From assembly GCF_019511445.1 (NCBI RefSeq), contig NZ_JAEUAN010000012.1, positions 62,001 to 126,000 of the forward strand: a DNA stretch of 64,000 nucleotides, given 5' to 3'. Positions 8,264 through 17,055 of this stretch are shown here, in pieces (the first letter of the stretch is position 1; each line of letters opens with the position of its first letter). The notes under the pieces were generated by a model. That model saw only the letters and a program-made list of their open reading frames with translations. It ran no database searches and was not told the DNA's origin. The translations under genes and the position numbers were made by a program. The DNA is from Aliirhizobium wenxiniae. GTDB lineage: Bacteria > Pseudomonadota > Alphaproteobacteria > Rhizobiales > Rhizobiaceae.

Positions 8264-9888
8264 CCAAGGAAATCATACTCGTTTGCAGTGGCGACCTGCG
8301 TGAAAGCGCAAACATCCAGTGCTGGGGCGCCCAGGCGGACATGGAAGCGCGTCTTGGCGCCGCCATCGCAAAACTCGGTGGTCGCGTCAAGCGTGGACAT
8401 CAGGTAAAGCAGGATCTTGGCCACGGGTTCATCGCCACGCAGAAGGAAGGCATCGAGGTATTTGCCGGGATCGATGCGGATGCACCTCTGATCGTTGCCG
8501 AAGCGGTCTGGCAGTATTCCCAAAACGTGCTTGCGGGACTGATCGCTCACCGCGGTCCAATCCTCACGGTCGCCAACTGGTCCGGCACTTATCCGGGGCT
8601 GGTCGGTCTTTTGAACCTCAACGGCTCGCTGACAAAGGCGGGAGTTCGTTATTCGACGCTCTGGAGTGAAGACTTCGAGGATGCGTGGTTCACGGAGAAG
8701 CTGGCCGAGTGGTTGGAGACCGGCACGATCGCTAGCCATGATCTTTCGCATGTACGCCCCTTCGACCTTGCTGCCGTCCCGATGGAACTCCGCAATCTGG
8801 CCGAAAGCATTGCCGACGACCTCAGGAAAAAACGCTCGATCATGGGCATTTTCGATGAGGGATGCATGGGCATGTATAACGCCATTGTGCCTGACGAGCT
8901 GTTTTTCCCACTCGGTATCTTCAAGGAGCGCCTTTCTCAGTCGGCTTTGTATCACGCGGCGATCAATGTTTCCGAGGAGGACGCAAGGGCAGTCTACCAG
9001 TGGCTGCTCAATGCCGGCATGACCTTCCACCTCGGCACCGATGAGGCGCAACATCTCACTGAAGCTCAGGTACTCGGCCAATGCCGGATGTATATTGCAG
9101 CGGTGCGGATTGCCGACCAGTTCAGGTGCGAAACGATCGGCATCCAGTATCAACAGGGGTTGAAGGATCTTCTGCCGGCGTCCGATCTCGTCGAGGGGCT
9201 GCTTAACAACGACGACCGGCCTCCGGTGAAGGACGCGCATGGCAAGGTCATCCGCGATGGCCAAGCGGTCGTGCATTTCAACGAAGTGGACGAGTGCGCA
9301 GGTATCGACGCGCTGATGATCAATCGTCTGCACCGCGCGCTTGGTCAGCCGGTTGAAACGACACTGCACGATTTGCGCTGGGGAGATGCCGATCGCAGCG
9401 GTTCAACCGACGATTATGTCTGGGTATTCGAGATTTCCGGTGCAGCTCCTCCTGCTCACCACGAAGGCGGCTACAGGGGATCCGATTCCGTTCGCCAGCC
9501 GCCAATGTTCTTCGCCAAGGGCGGCGGCACGCTTCGCGGCGTGGCACGACCGGGAGAAATCGTCTGGTCGCGTGTTTTTGTCGAGGACGGGCGCCTGAAA
9601 ATGGATATCGGGCGAGGCAAGGCCATCACACTGCCACAGGCCGAAACAGATCGCCGCTGGGATCTCACCAACCGCGAGTGGCCGATGATGCATGGGGTGC
9701 TTTACGGGGTTACACGTGACCAGATGATGGCTCGCCACAAGGCCAACCACGTGCAGGTCGTCTACGCCACCGACGCTGCGGCAGCGGACGAGGCGATGCT
9801 CTCGAAGGCCACGTTGGCACATCAACTGGGCATGGAGGTCGCGCTTTGCGGTCACCGGGCGGACGGCCGGCCATTCCAGACAGCCTGA
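8260..9888 (+). CDS. L-fucose isomerase-like protein
   Basis: The start is the ATG at 8260, overlapping the tctA stop, and gives 542 residues. The N-terminal two-thirds resemble the L-fucose/D-arabinose isomerase fold. Likely metal ligands are acidic residues in FNEVDECAG (about 342-345), Asp371 in LHDLRWG and His497 in KANHVQVVY, matching the Glu-Asp-His set of E. coli FucI. Such enzymes interconvert an aldose and a ketose using manganese. It sits immediately before a carbohydrate kinase, giving an isomerise-then-phosphorylate order. The sequence is distant enough from FucI that the sugar is open. Confidence 0.72.
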   Translation: MTKEIILVCSGDLRESANIQCWGAQADMEARLGAAIAKLGGRVKRGHQVKQDLGHGFIATQKEGIEVFAGIDADAPLIVAEAVWQYSQNVLAGLIAHRGPILTVANWSGTYPGLVGLLNLNGSLTKAGVRYSTLWSEDFEDAWFTEKLAEWLETGTIASHDLSHVRPFDLAAVPMELRNLAESIADDLRKKRSIMGIFDEGCMGMYNAIVPDELFFPLGIFKERLSQSALYHAAINVSEEDARAVYQWLLNAGMTFHLGTDEAQHLTEAQVLGQCRMYIAAVRIADQFRCETIGIQYQQGLKDLLPASDLVEGLLNNDDRPPVKDAHGKVIRDGQAVVHFNEVDECAGIDALMINRLHRALGQPVETTLHDLRWGDADRSGSTDDYVWVFEISGAAPPAHHEGGYRGSDSVRQPPMFFAKGGGTLRGVARPGEIVWSRVFVEDGRLKMDIGRGKAITLPQAETDRRWDLTNREWPMMHGVLYGVTRDQMMARHKANHVQVVYATDAAAADEAMLSKATLAHQLGMEVALCGHRADGRPFQTA

Positions 9889-9919
9889 ACAAACGACGGC
9901 AAACTGATTGCGGAAGACG

Positions 9920-11563
9920 ATGACAGATATATTCGTTGGAATAGACGTCGGAACGGGCAGCGCGCGTGCGGGACTTTTCAACACTGACGGCACGATGCTC
10001 GCAACCGCCAAGCGCGACATCACCCTATGGAAAGAGGGAAGCGATGTCGTGGAGCAGTCCTCGGACAATATTTGGACCGCAATCGGGGATGCCTTAAGGG
10101 AGGCAATGTCGCTTGCTGCAGTCGAGCCAAGTCAGGTCAAGGGTATCGGTTTCGACGCCACTTGCTCGATGGTTATTGTCAGCGCGGATGGAAAGCCTCT
10201 GCCTGCAAGCCCAGGCGGAGACCCGCAGCGGAATGTTATCGTCTGGATGGATCACCGCGCAGTCGAACAGGCGCGTCGGATCAACGAGATGGGACATTCG
10301 GTCCTCTCCTATGTGGGGGGCCGGATTTCGCCGGAGATGGAAGTTCCGAAACTTTTGTGGCTGAAGGAACACAACCGCAAGACCTATGACGCGGCGGCGC
10401 ATTTCTTCGATCTGCCCGACTATCTGAGCTGGCGGGCGACCGGTAGCTTTGCTCGTTCGTTGTGTACCGTCGTCTGTAAATGGACCTATCTGGGTCATGA
10501 GCGGCGCTGGGACGAGGAGTTTTTTAGGCAGGCCGGACTCTCCGATCTTGCAGACGGTGATTTCGTCCGGATCGGCCAGGATATCGTCGACATTGCAACA
10601 CCGATCGGCGGCGGGCTGACAGAACGGGCTGCGGCCGATCTTGGTCTGTTGCCTGGAACACCGGTCGGCGCATCCCTGATCGATGCACATGCCGGCGGCG
10701 TCGGCACGATCGCCGCCCGCCGCGTGGGTGGATCTCCCTCAGAGATCAGTGAGCGAATGGCGCTGATTCTAGGCACATCTTCGTGCACGATGACCGTCAC
10801 CGATGAGCCCACTTTCGTGAAGGGCATCTGGGGACCGTATTCAGGAGCGATGCTGCCGGGAATATGGCTGAATGAAGGGGGGCAATCGGCGTTTGGAGCC
10901 GGGATCGATCACCTCGTTTCCATGCATCCTGCGGTATCGGCTGCACGAAAAGAAGCGGAAGCCGCATCCATGTCATTGCTTGGCTGGCTGGAGCAGCAGG
11001 CAATCCTAAAGGCTGGAGGGATCGAAGACGCGGCACTGCTGGCGCGTGATATCCATGTTGTGCCGGAATTTCTCGGCAATCGTGCACCGGATGCAGATCC
11101 GGAAGCTTCCGCCACTTTGTCCGGCCTTCGCCTCGATGCGTCGCTGGACAATCTCATCGATGTCTTCGTCGCGGGACTGTGTGGTCTTGCCTATGGCACG
11201 GCCGGTATCGTCGACGCATTGACCGCGGAAGATGTTCCTATCAAGACGATGGTCGTTTCCGGAGGCGCAGCAAAAAGCCCGCTTCTGAGACGCTTGCTCG
11301 CCGATGCGACCGGCCTGACCGTCGCCATCCCATCATCGCCGGAGCCGGTTTTACTCGGCGCAGCCGTCATCGCCGCCTCTGCATCACGACAAATGCCATT
11401 GATCGAGACGGCATCATCCATGAGCGCTATTGCCAGCGAGGTGCAGCCTCAGACGAACAGAATTGCCGAGTTCCACCACCTCAAGCGCCAGATATACGGC
11501 GAACTGAAGCGGGTGGATCGGAACGCTCGTGATCTTATGGAGCGTTTCAGGCCGAAACAATGA
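9920..11563 (+). CDS. FGGY-family carbohydrate (pentulose) kinase
   Basis: This 547-residue kinase has the N-terminal phosphate-binding motif FVGIDVGTGSARAG and the likely catalytic Asp255 in LIDAHAGG, with a C-terminal domain containing GLAYGTAGIVDAL and VVSGGAAKSPLLRRLLADAT. Length and motifs point to the ribulokinase/YDR109C-like branch, which phosphorylates pentuloses or related ketoses with ATP. An in-frame TTG at 9908 is possible, but the ATG at 9920 has GGAAG at the right distance. It closes the operon and would phosphorylate the ketose made by the isomerase-like enzyme. Confidence 0.88.
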   Translation: MTDIFVGIDVGTGSARAGLFNTDGTMLATAKRDITLWKEGSDVVEQSSDNIWTAIGDALREAMSLAAVEPSQVKGIGFDATCSMVIVSADGKPLPASPGGDPQRNVIVWMDHRAVEQARRINEMGHSVLSYVGGRISPEMEVPKLLWLKEHNRKTYDAAAHFFDLPDYLSWRATGSFARSLCTVVCKWTYLGHERRWDEEFFRQAGLSDLADGDFVRIGQDIVDIATPIGGGLTERAAADLGLLPGTPVGASLIDAHAGGVGTIAARRVGGSPSEISERMALILGTSSCTMTVTDEPTFVKGIWGPYSGAMLPGIWLNEGGQSAFGAGIDHLVSMHPAVSAARKEAEAASMSLLGWLEQQAILKAGGIEDAALLARDIHVVPEFLGNRAPDADPEASATLSGLRLDASLDNLIDVFVAGLCGLAYGTAGIVDALTAEDVPIKTMVVSGGAAKSPLLRRLLADATGLTVAIPSSPEPVLLGAAVIAASASRQMPLIETASSMSAIASEVQPQTNRIAEFHHLKRQIYGELKRVDRNARDLMERFRPKQ

Positions 11564-12374
11564 ATTGCCGCGTGATGAACCAAACATCCATGACGCGCGC
11601 TTCGATGGCTGCGGCCGCCTTCTCTCAGTCCTGTAGATCGATCACGCAACGATTTTCGCAGTAGAAACCAAAACTTCCGCAGCTCATCTGGCTGAACCTG
11701 GACTATCCGGCAACTAACTGAGCCGCAAAACAGCCCGGCTGGCAGTACACAAAACAGCCGGCCAAGTGGTCGGCTAGCCTGAAAACATCGACCGGCTTCT
11801 CATGCAGGAGAGCCTCGGCGCCGACATCGGAATTGTCGGCGCGGATGCTGGATTAGACCTATGTTACCCGACCCTCGATAACAAGCTTCGAGAGAGACTG
11901 CGAAACTTTCGGCGTCGTGCAAAGCGGATGCCGCTTGATAGCAACGGAAAGCGCGTTCTCCTTGGCTGCGCGGGCGACAGAAGAATTCAATCGACACGGA
12001 GATTGCCGAGCGCTTCCATAACACTGCCCCTGAGTTGCAAGCGGGAGTGTCGGCTATTCTGAAGATTGGGGAAAGGGTCAGGAACCAGATGATGCGATGC
12101 CCTTGAGGGGTGCAGCAACGATATAATATCAAACGGCCCGCTGCCATGACCAATATCGCTGAGGAAACTGGAGCAAACCCTTATTGCCGCGCACTCTGCC
12201 GAATGAAGATCACGCCTGCAAACCCAACCTATCTATGCCAAATAGAAGTCCAATCATTTCTCTTGAAAATGTGCCTCTTTTGGTCGGTGGCCCAGCTTGT
12301 GATATCTCTCGGCCAGCGGTACGTCAGCGATACACGGCGAGCAATCTGATCGCTCAATGATAAGGAATATTCAA
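11564..12374. other. About 0.8 kb without a recognisable gene
   Basis: Several short frames exist on both strands, but none has a credible ribosome-binding site plus family resemblance. No clear terminator follows the kinase gene. The stretch marks the border between the catabolic operon and the surface-sugar island and may hold decayed sequence. Confidence 0.5.
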
Positions 12375-12770
12375 GTGAGCAGCCCAACTGTCAAAGAAAT
12401 CTATGTGGCTCTAAGATCTGCTGCAGAAGGCTCGCGCGATCTGGATATCGCCATAGCGGAACTTCTTGGTTGGGAGCGTTCCGCCGCTTTTATCACTGAC
12501 ATATCCACTGGGGCAGCTCGAACCACTCCTCAATGGATCCCACCGGGAGCAGATGAACCTGGCAAGGTTCCCCATTACACATCCAATTTGGATGATGCTC
12601 ATAAACTGGCTGTAGACGTTGCGAGTGGCGACATTGTCGCAATGAGCTGGGAAAATGGCGAGGCGACTGCGACCATCGGTAACATCCGTAGATTTTCTTC
12701 TGCGCCTACTCCAGCTTTGGCTCTGTGCGTTGCAGCCGTGATTACCATTGCAGCGGCGGAAACCAAATGA
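12375..12770 (+). CDS. Phage-ABA-sandwich-like protein (paralogue 1)
   Basis: The start is taken as GTG 12375, with AAGGA 9 bases upstream, giving 131 residues. The pattern EGSRDLDIAIAELLGW, a central WIPPGADEPGKVPHYTSNLD segment and a C-terminal APTPALALCVAAV tail fits small phage-derived proteins of the ABA-sandwich type. The gene at 13837-14205 has the same layout, so the two are paralogues flanking the hydrolase-like gene. Function unknown. Confidence 0.6.
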   Translation: MSSPTVKEIYVALRSAAEGSRDLDIAIAELLGWERSAAFITDISTGAARTTPQWIPPGADEPGKVPHYTSNLDDAHKLAVDVASGDIVAMSWENGEATATIGNIRRFSSAPTPALALCVAAVITIAAAETK

Positions 12771-12786
12771 GTCTGTAATACTTTTT

Positions 12787-13743
12787 CTAGACGAACTTGC
12801 CGTCCCGAGTGCGGCCTGCACATTGCTCGATTAGGTCATTCAGCTCGGGACAACGAACTCTCTTCATTTCGCTTACGAACTCATCTCTCGTTTGAGTGAT
12901 GGTCGCGCTCAGATCGTTATCCGCCGATGCATCGCTTGCAAGCTTGTCCGCCAACGCCACTATGCGGTCATGACTAGTCAACTCGGTGACGAAAGGAATG
13001 ACCGAGCCGTGGAACGATACATCAATTGGCCTAAGAAGTACGTTCGTTAACGCATGCAGCCTGGAGGCTTCCACCGCATCCATATGCGATTTTCCGCCAA
13101 ATATTACCACCGCTTGAACTGGAGACGAGCCGATGATCTCGACCAAGTCGCCGTATGTCATGAAGTTTATCCGGTGCGCTTCGTTTTTATCGACAAGCTT
13201 CATATTGTTTACGTAGCTAGGCAAAGGCCGGAGATTGTCATTGAATGGATAGAGTTGGACCTGCGGGCTAAATGCGATGGCAGTGATCCTGCAAACTGCT
13301 CTGTACCGAGAGGTAAGTGAAGCCCAAAGGAGGGCGCCAGTACCACCTTTGCTCGATCCAAGAAAAACTACTTCCTCGTAGCCAGACTGCTGGATGAAGG
13401 ACCAGAGAAGTTTGCACTGCCGGCCAGGATTATGGGTGTAATAATGAAGCTTTCTATCGGCGATGTAGAGGACATCATTTGCAAAGCCGTATTTCCGCAA
13501 CATGAACTTGGAATTGGGCGAGAATACAATCGTAAGCGACTTGCTGCCATTAACCATAAAATCTGTGGCATAAATAGCATGCAAGGATGACTTAAGCAGA
13601 TTGTACGCTTCAGTGCGGATATTTATCAGGTCGTCAGTCGGGGGACAGTTACGCGGTTCAGAAGCCATTGAAAATCTCTTTCGGAACAGAAGACTCGACG
13701 GGGAGTCGAGAGCAACCAAATCAAGGTCCTCCAAAGTTGACAT
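12787..13743 (-). CDS. Alpha/beta-hydrolase-like protein with Gly-Ser-Ser-Lys-Gly elbow
   Basis: This 318-residue protein has a strand-turn-helix VVFLGSSKGGTGALLW with candidate nucleophile Ser131, and a later AVVIFGGKSHMDAVEA segment with a possible catalytic His. The GxSKGG form of the elbow is seen in some proteins of surface-polysaccharide and glycoprotein export loci rather than in classical lipases. No signal peptide is visible, so it is probably cytoplasmic. Neighbours point to modification of a sialylated glycan. The start could instead be the ATG at 13668. Confidence 0.55.
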   Translation of the reverse strand: MSTLEDLDLVALDSPSSLLFRKRFSMASEPRNCPPTDDLINIRTEAYNLLKSSLHAIYATDFMVNGSKSLTIVFSPNSKFMLRKYGFANDVLYIADRKLHYYTHNPGRQCKLLWSFIQQSGYEEVVFLGSSKGGTGALLWASLTSRYRAVCRITAIAFSPQVQLYPFNDNLRPLPSYVNNMKLVDKNEAHRINFMTYGDLVEIIGSSPVQAVVIFGGKSHMDAVEASRLHALTNVLLRPIDVSFHGSVIPFVTELTSHDRIVALADKLASDASADNDLSATITQTRDEFVSEMKRVRCPELNDLIEQCAGRTRDGKFV

Positions 13744-13836
13744 TTGACTGCCCTGTTGAAAAAGACAATCCCGAATTGAATGTTGAACCTCTCGGACAAG
13801 TCAACTAATAGTCCTTTTGCCTCGATAGGAAGCACC

Positions 13837-14205
13837 ATGAATGACGAAACCATCCAAGCATTGCTGGACGCGCCTGAGGGATCAAGAACGTTAGACGGTC
13901 AGTTAGCGAGTGCTCTAGGCTGGCGCCGAAAACTTGAGCGGTATGTGGAGCCGAAGACTGGGGACGCCAGGAATCGTAACTCTTGGATTAAGCCAGGCGA
14001 AGATATCCCCATCGTTTGCCCACGCCTTACGTCCAGCTTTAACGCTGCCTACAGGTTGGCAACAGATCTTTTTCCAGGGTCAGCCTTTGCATGCGTATGG
14101 GAGGACGGTAAAGCTAGAGTGTCGATTGATGGCGAAGAAGCCGTCTCTTATGCCGCCACCCCCGCTTTGGCCTTATGTGCAGCCGTTCTTAGAGCTCTTA
14201 GATAA
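13837..14205 (+). CDS. Phage-ABA-sandwich-like protein (paralogue 2)
   Basis: The ATG at 13837 with AGGA upstream gives 122 residues. It shares with the gene at 12375 an EGSRTLDGQLASALGW start, a WIKPGEDIPIVCPRLTSSF centre (the first copy has TSNLD), a Trp-Glu-Asp-Gly turn and an ATPALALCAAVLRAL end. Phage and rhizobial island proteins with this tail are common but uncharacterised. It lies 34 bases ahead of the sialyltransferase-like gene and may be co-transcribed with it. Confidence 0.6.
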   Translation: MNDETIQALLDAPEGSRTLDGQLASALGWRRKLERYVEPKTGDARNRNSWIKPGEDIPIVCPRLTSSFNAAYRLATDLFPGSAFACVWEDGKARVSIDGEEAVSYAATPALALCAAVLRALR

Positions 14206-14239
14206 ATCCATCGTGGCTCGTAATTGAAGTTTGGAAGAT

Positions 14240-15556
14240 ATGGACAACCTAGACCGCTTTCAGAAAGACAGAATTGAGCCATTGCGACCGGCCGCGATCG
14301 GGTCACCTCAAGAGAAGTCTGTTTTTGTTGTTACTCAGATAAATCATGTCGAGCGTGTGCATCAGCTAGCCGATCAGCTTGGCCTGACAAACGTCGAAGT
14401 TGTGATCGTGTTCACTAAGAAGAACATGGCCATGCCGATGCGCACTCAGGCAGCTATTGATGAATCCAGAGGATGGAAGGTTAGGCTCCACGAAATCCAC
14501 CAGGACGCCAACAAATTATCCCTTAGGGCGGCTGAGCGTTCATATAACGGTTACGTCAAGCTCCTTGAGGATGTTTCTCCATCGCGGCTTCTGGTGTGCT
14601 CCTATGAACGCCATTACGCCTTGCTTCTTCAAGTGGCAGCAGAGCGCGGCATCCCCACTACGTATTTTGAGGAAGGTACCAGCGTTTACAAGAGCAGGAT
14701 CGAAGGATACGAGACATTTCGGGACCCGGACTGGAAGCACTCCATTAACGACATCTACAAGTCCGTCTGGTCGCAGCAGCCCGTTTTTCGATATATACTC
14801 AACCCGATATACGTCGCCTTAAAGCAGATTTACGACCTACCGAGCCTACTCTACAAGACTGGGGAAAAAGTTTATAGGTCGTCTGCTTGGCAGAGACGAC
14901 TGCTGCGAAAGCGATACCCAGCTTTCTTAGCCAGCTGGACAACATTCGATGAATTTTATGGCGCCGACCCGAGCCTGGTTAAGGACCACTTCACATGGAG
15001 AGCCGCTGGTCGGTTCCTTCCGACTTTTGTTGACAGAACAAAAATTGCTAACGCTAGGGCGGCGATCAACACCTACGAAATAGACCATAATACCGCGATT
15101 TTCTGCTCTCAGCCTATGAGTATCTCGCCAGCGCTGATTGGGCCGATCATTCTGCAAATCCTGAACGGAATAACCATTCGTTACGGCTATCGTATCGGAA
15201 TAAAACTCCACCCGAGAGAAGGAGTTGAGGCTGCAAAGCTATACACCAAAATGATCAATGATTTCGGGATTACAAACATTTTCATTTTGCCCGATGGCTT
15301 ACCTGCCGCGGAATATCTCGCATTGTATAGCGATAGCCCTGCAGTGATCTCGATGTCGTCGTCTGTTCTTGTGTACGCTCCTATCCATAAGCCAAAATTG
15401 AAGGCTATTTCGATTGGAGACGCGCTGTTGAAAGAGCTGGATAGGGCGAAGATCAGAAACCAGCAAACTAAGCAGTTGAAAGACTACATTCGCATTCTAG
15501 ATGTTATCCCGCACGTAAGGCAGTACGATCCTGGAGAGATTAATCCCTTAAAATGA
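14240..15556 (+). CDS. GT-B sialyltransferase / polysialyltransferase-like protein
   Basis: The 438-residue product carries the two motifs that define bacterial GT-B sialyltransferases: an acidic Glu-Glu-Gly at about 144-146 (FEEGTSVY, catalytic base region) and His324-Pro325 (KLHPRE, CMP binding), followed by a serine run at 373-375 (MSSSV). These would transfer sialic acid from CMP-sialic acid to a glycan. The overall pattern is closest in my memory to the alpha-2,8-polysialyltransferase family PF07388, but linkage and acceptor cannot be read. No signal peptide, so it acts at the cytoplasmic face. It converges on the neu operon that would supply its donor. Confidence 0.7.
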   Translation: MDNLDRFQKDRIEPLRPAAIGSPQEKSVFVVTQINHVERVHQLADQLGLTNVEVVIVFTKKNMAMPMRTQAAIDESRGWKVRLHEIHQDANKLSLRAAERSYNGYVKLLEDVSPSRLLVCSYERHYALLLQVAAERGIPTTYFEEGTSVYKSRIEGYETFRDPDWKHSINDIYKSVWSQQPVFRYILNPIYVALKQIYDLPSLLYKTGEKVYRSSAWQRRLLRKRYPAFLASWTTFDEFYGADPSLVKDHFTWRAAGRFLPTFVDRTKIANARAAINTYEIDHNTAIFCSQPMSISPALIGPIILQILNGITIRYGYRIGIKLHPREGVEAAKLYTKMINDFGITNIFILPDGLPAAEYLALYSDSPAVISMSSSVLVYAPIHKPKLKAISIGDALLKELDRAKIRNQQTKQLKDYIRILDVIPHVRQYDPGEINPLK

Positions 15557-15569
15557 GGAAACCATAATA

Positions 15570-15590
15570 CGTCAGAGGAGCTCTCTGGCG
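15570..15590. terminator. Possible bidirectional terminator hairpin
   Basis: CGTCAGAG (15570-15577) pairs with CTCTGGCG (15583-15590) with one wobble and a 5-base loop. It lies between two convergent genes, 14 bases after the sialyltransferase-like stop. No T-run adjoins it. Confidence 0.3.
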
Positions 15591-15682
15591 CTTCATGTGG
15601 CTGGGTAAGAGGTTCATCGGTAACTAGCTTTTAGTTCCCGTGGGCAGAATTCAGTCGGCTGCATTAATATGGCATCATTTTT

Positions 15683-16888
15683 TCAACGTAGTTTCGAGAG
15701 TATCCAATCGCCAATTTTGGAAAGACGGAACAGGTAATTCTGAACGAAGATTGGCGCCTCCGGACGACTTGCCGTTTCTGCTGGAGAAAATAGCAAAGGA
15801 AGAGACGACTTGTTGAAAGGTGCCATATGCTTTCTTGCGGCTGACGTCGACATGTCGGAACATGGCTCTCTTATTTCTTGCGCGAGTTCTGCTTGCGTCC
15901 GTTGAAGGCCTAAGCTGCGATAGAACGCTTGAGCGCTGAAGCGTGTATTCACGTCACCTTCCACGACGATACTATAGGACGGTATACCTAAGGCCGCAGC
16001 CTCTAAGATAGCCGTGGAAGAGACGCTGAAGCTTAAATGAATATCCGCTTGGATATCTGTCCAGTTGCCGGAAAAAGAAGCCACATTTTGGGGCGTCCTT
16101 CCTGCTATGAGAGCCTCTATCGACACGTCTCCCGCTAGAGAATGATATGACATCTCCCCGGAGTTCGCTCTGCCAACAACCAAGAAAATCTTTTCGGGGA
16201 ACTCTGCTGCTAACGTTAGGATGCTATCCGCTAAACGAACGCGTGCTTCATATTCCTGAGGAACTACGTTTTGGTCGAAGAACACCACATACGGCCGGTC
16301 ACGCGCGCGCTTATAAACAGGTGCCGCTCGAAGCCGTGGCGATCCAAAAAGAATGCATTGAGCAGTTCTAAAGGGCAGAAGCGACAGGAAAGCTCTGGAC
16401 TTCTTCATCAGCGTCGGATCAGTAAACAACAGCCTGTCTACGAAGCAACGTAATATCACGCCTTCCATCATTAGGCGAAACTGCAATCCCGGAAATCCGG
16501 TCGCTATGATGGGTGTCTGAGAGTTTTTTTTCTGGTGGTGCAGAGCTTTGCAAATTCGAAAGACCGCTCGCCCGGTTAAGCCCAGAAACAAATAATCAGC
16601 TGACGAAGCGGAAATGTAGTCAAGAAGCTTGTCCGACCTTAGACGAGTGATAACGCCCGGAGGAATGGTGATGCCCCATTTTTCGCGTTGACGCTCCGTG
16701 AGACCTGTCGACTCTTGTACGTCCGACACCTCTAAAACCGAAACCGCTACGCCTTTGAGGGTGAGGTACTCATAGAGTATCTGGCAAAACCCGACGTAGG
16801 AATCGGCGGCATATACCAAGACTGCCTTCGTCGGGCCAATCTTGACCTCTTCATCACTTGTTTTGGAACGGTGGTGTGCGTTTTGCAA
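15683..16888 (-). CDS. Predicted GT-B glycosyltransferase of the sialic acid operon
   Basis: The 401-residue product has an N-terminal Rossmann-like start (TKAVLVYAADSYVGF) and a C-terminal half with a serine cluster (HLSFSVSSTAILEAAALG) followed by IPSYSIVVEGD, the nucleotide-binding layout of GT-B enzymes. No close named family is certain; DUF6716-type putative glycosyltransferases are a guess. It is the last gene of the neuA-neuB-neuC transcript. The first usable codon is a TTG at 16888, with an in-frame TGA 12 bases before it. The true start may be upstream in another frame (see 16889-17055). Confidence 0.55.
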   Translation of the reverse strand: MQNAHHRSKTSDEEVKIGPTKAVLVYAADSYVGFCQILYEYLTLKGVAVSVLEVSDVQESTGLTERQREKWGITIPPGVITRLRSDKLLDYISASSADYLFLGLTGRAVFRICKALHHQKKNSQTPIIATGFPGLQFRLMMEGVILRCFVDRLLFTDPTLMKKSRAFLSLLPFRTAQCILFGSPRLRAAPVYKRARDRPYVVFFDQNVVPQEYEARVRLADSILTLAAEFPEKIFLVVGRANSGEMSYHSLAGDVSIEALIAGRTPQNVASFSGNWTDIQADIHLSFSVSSTAILEAAALGIPSYSIVVEGDVNTRFSAQAFYRSLGLQRTQAELAQEIREPCSDMSTSAARKHMAPFNKSSLPLLFSPAETASRPEAPIFVQNYLFRLSKIGDWILSKLR

Positions 16889-17055
16889 CTTGAAACCAAC
16901 TCAATAGGGGCAACTTTATCCAACAGGTCTGTCGACCAATCTAACATAAAGGCAGAACCTGGGTCCGTTCCGATTGGAAGAGTATCCTTGCTGACTACCA
17001 ATTGGGTCGTCTGTTCGGATGCTAACCGAGGTGGCACCGCAAGACGTACCTTCAC
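16889..17055 (-). other. Open frame between neuC and the glycosyltransferase gene, possible frameshifted N-terminus
   Basis: A GTG at 17055 directly follows the neuC stop (TGA GTG) and opens a frame starting with KVRLAVPPRLASEQTTQL, which runs into the next gene in a different frame. Either the glycosyltransferase originally began here and has lost or gained a base near 16885, or a short separate peptide is encoded. The TTG start downstream is weak, which favours the first view. Confidence 0.35.

Noticed and set aside
7960..9369. Minus-strand 469-residue frame
   Set aside because: It lies opposite the TctA and isomerase-like genes, has no ribosome-binding site or family motif, and is a shadow of GC-rich coding sequence.
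12787..13743. Reading the hydrolase-like protein as a confirmed lipase or esterase
   Set aside because: Only the elbow motif supports hydrolase identity; the acid residue and His could not be placed with confidence.
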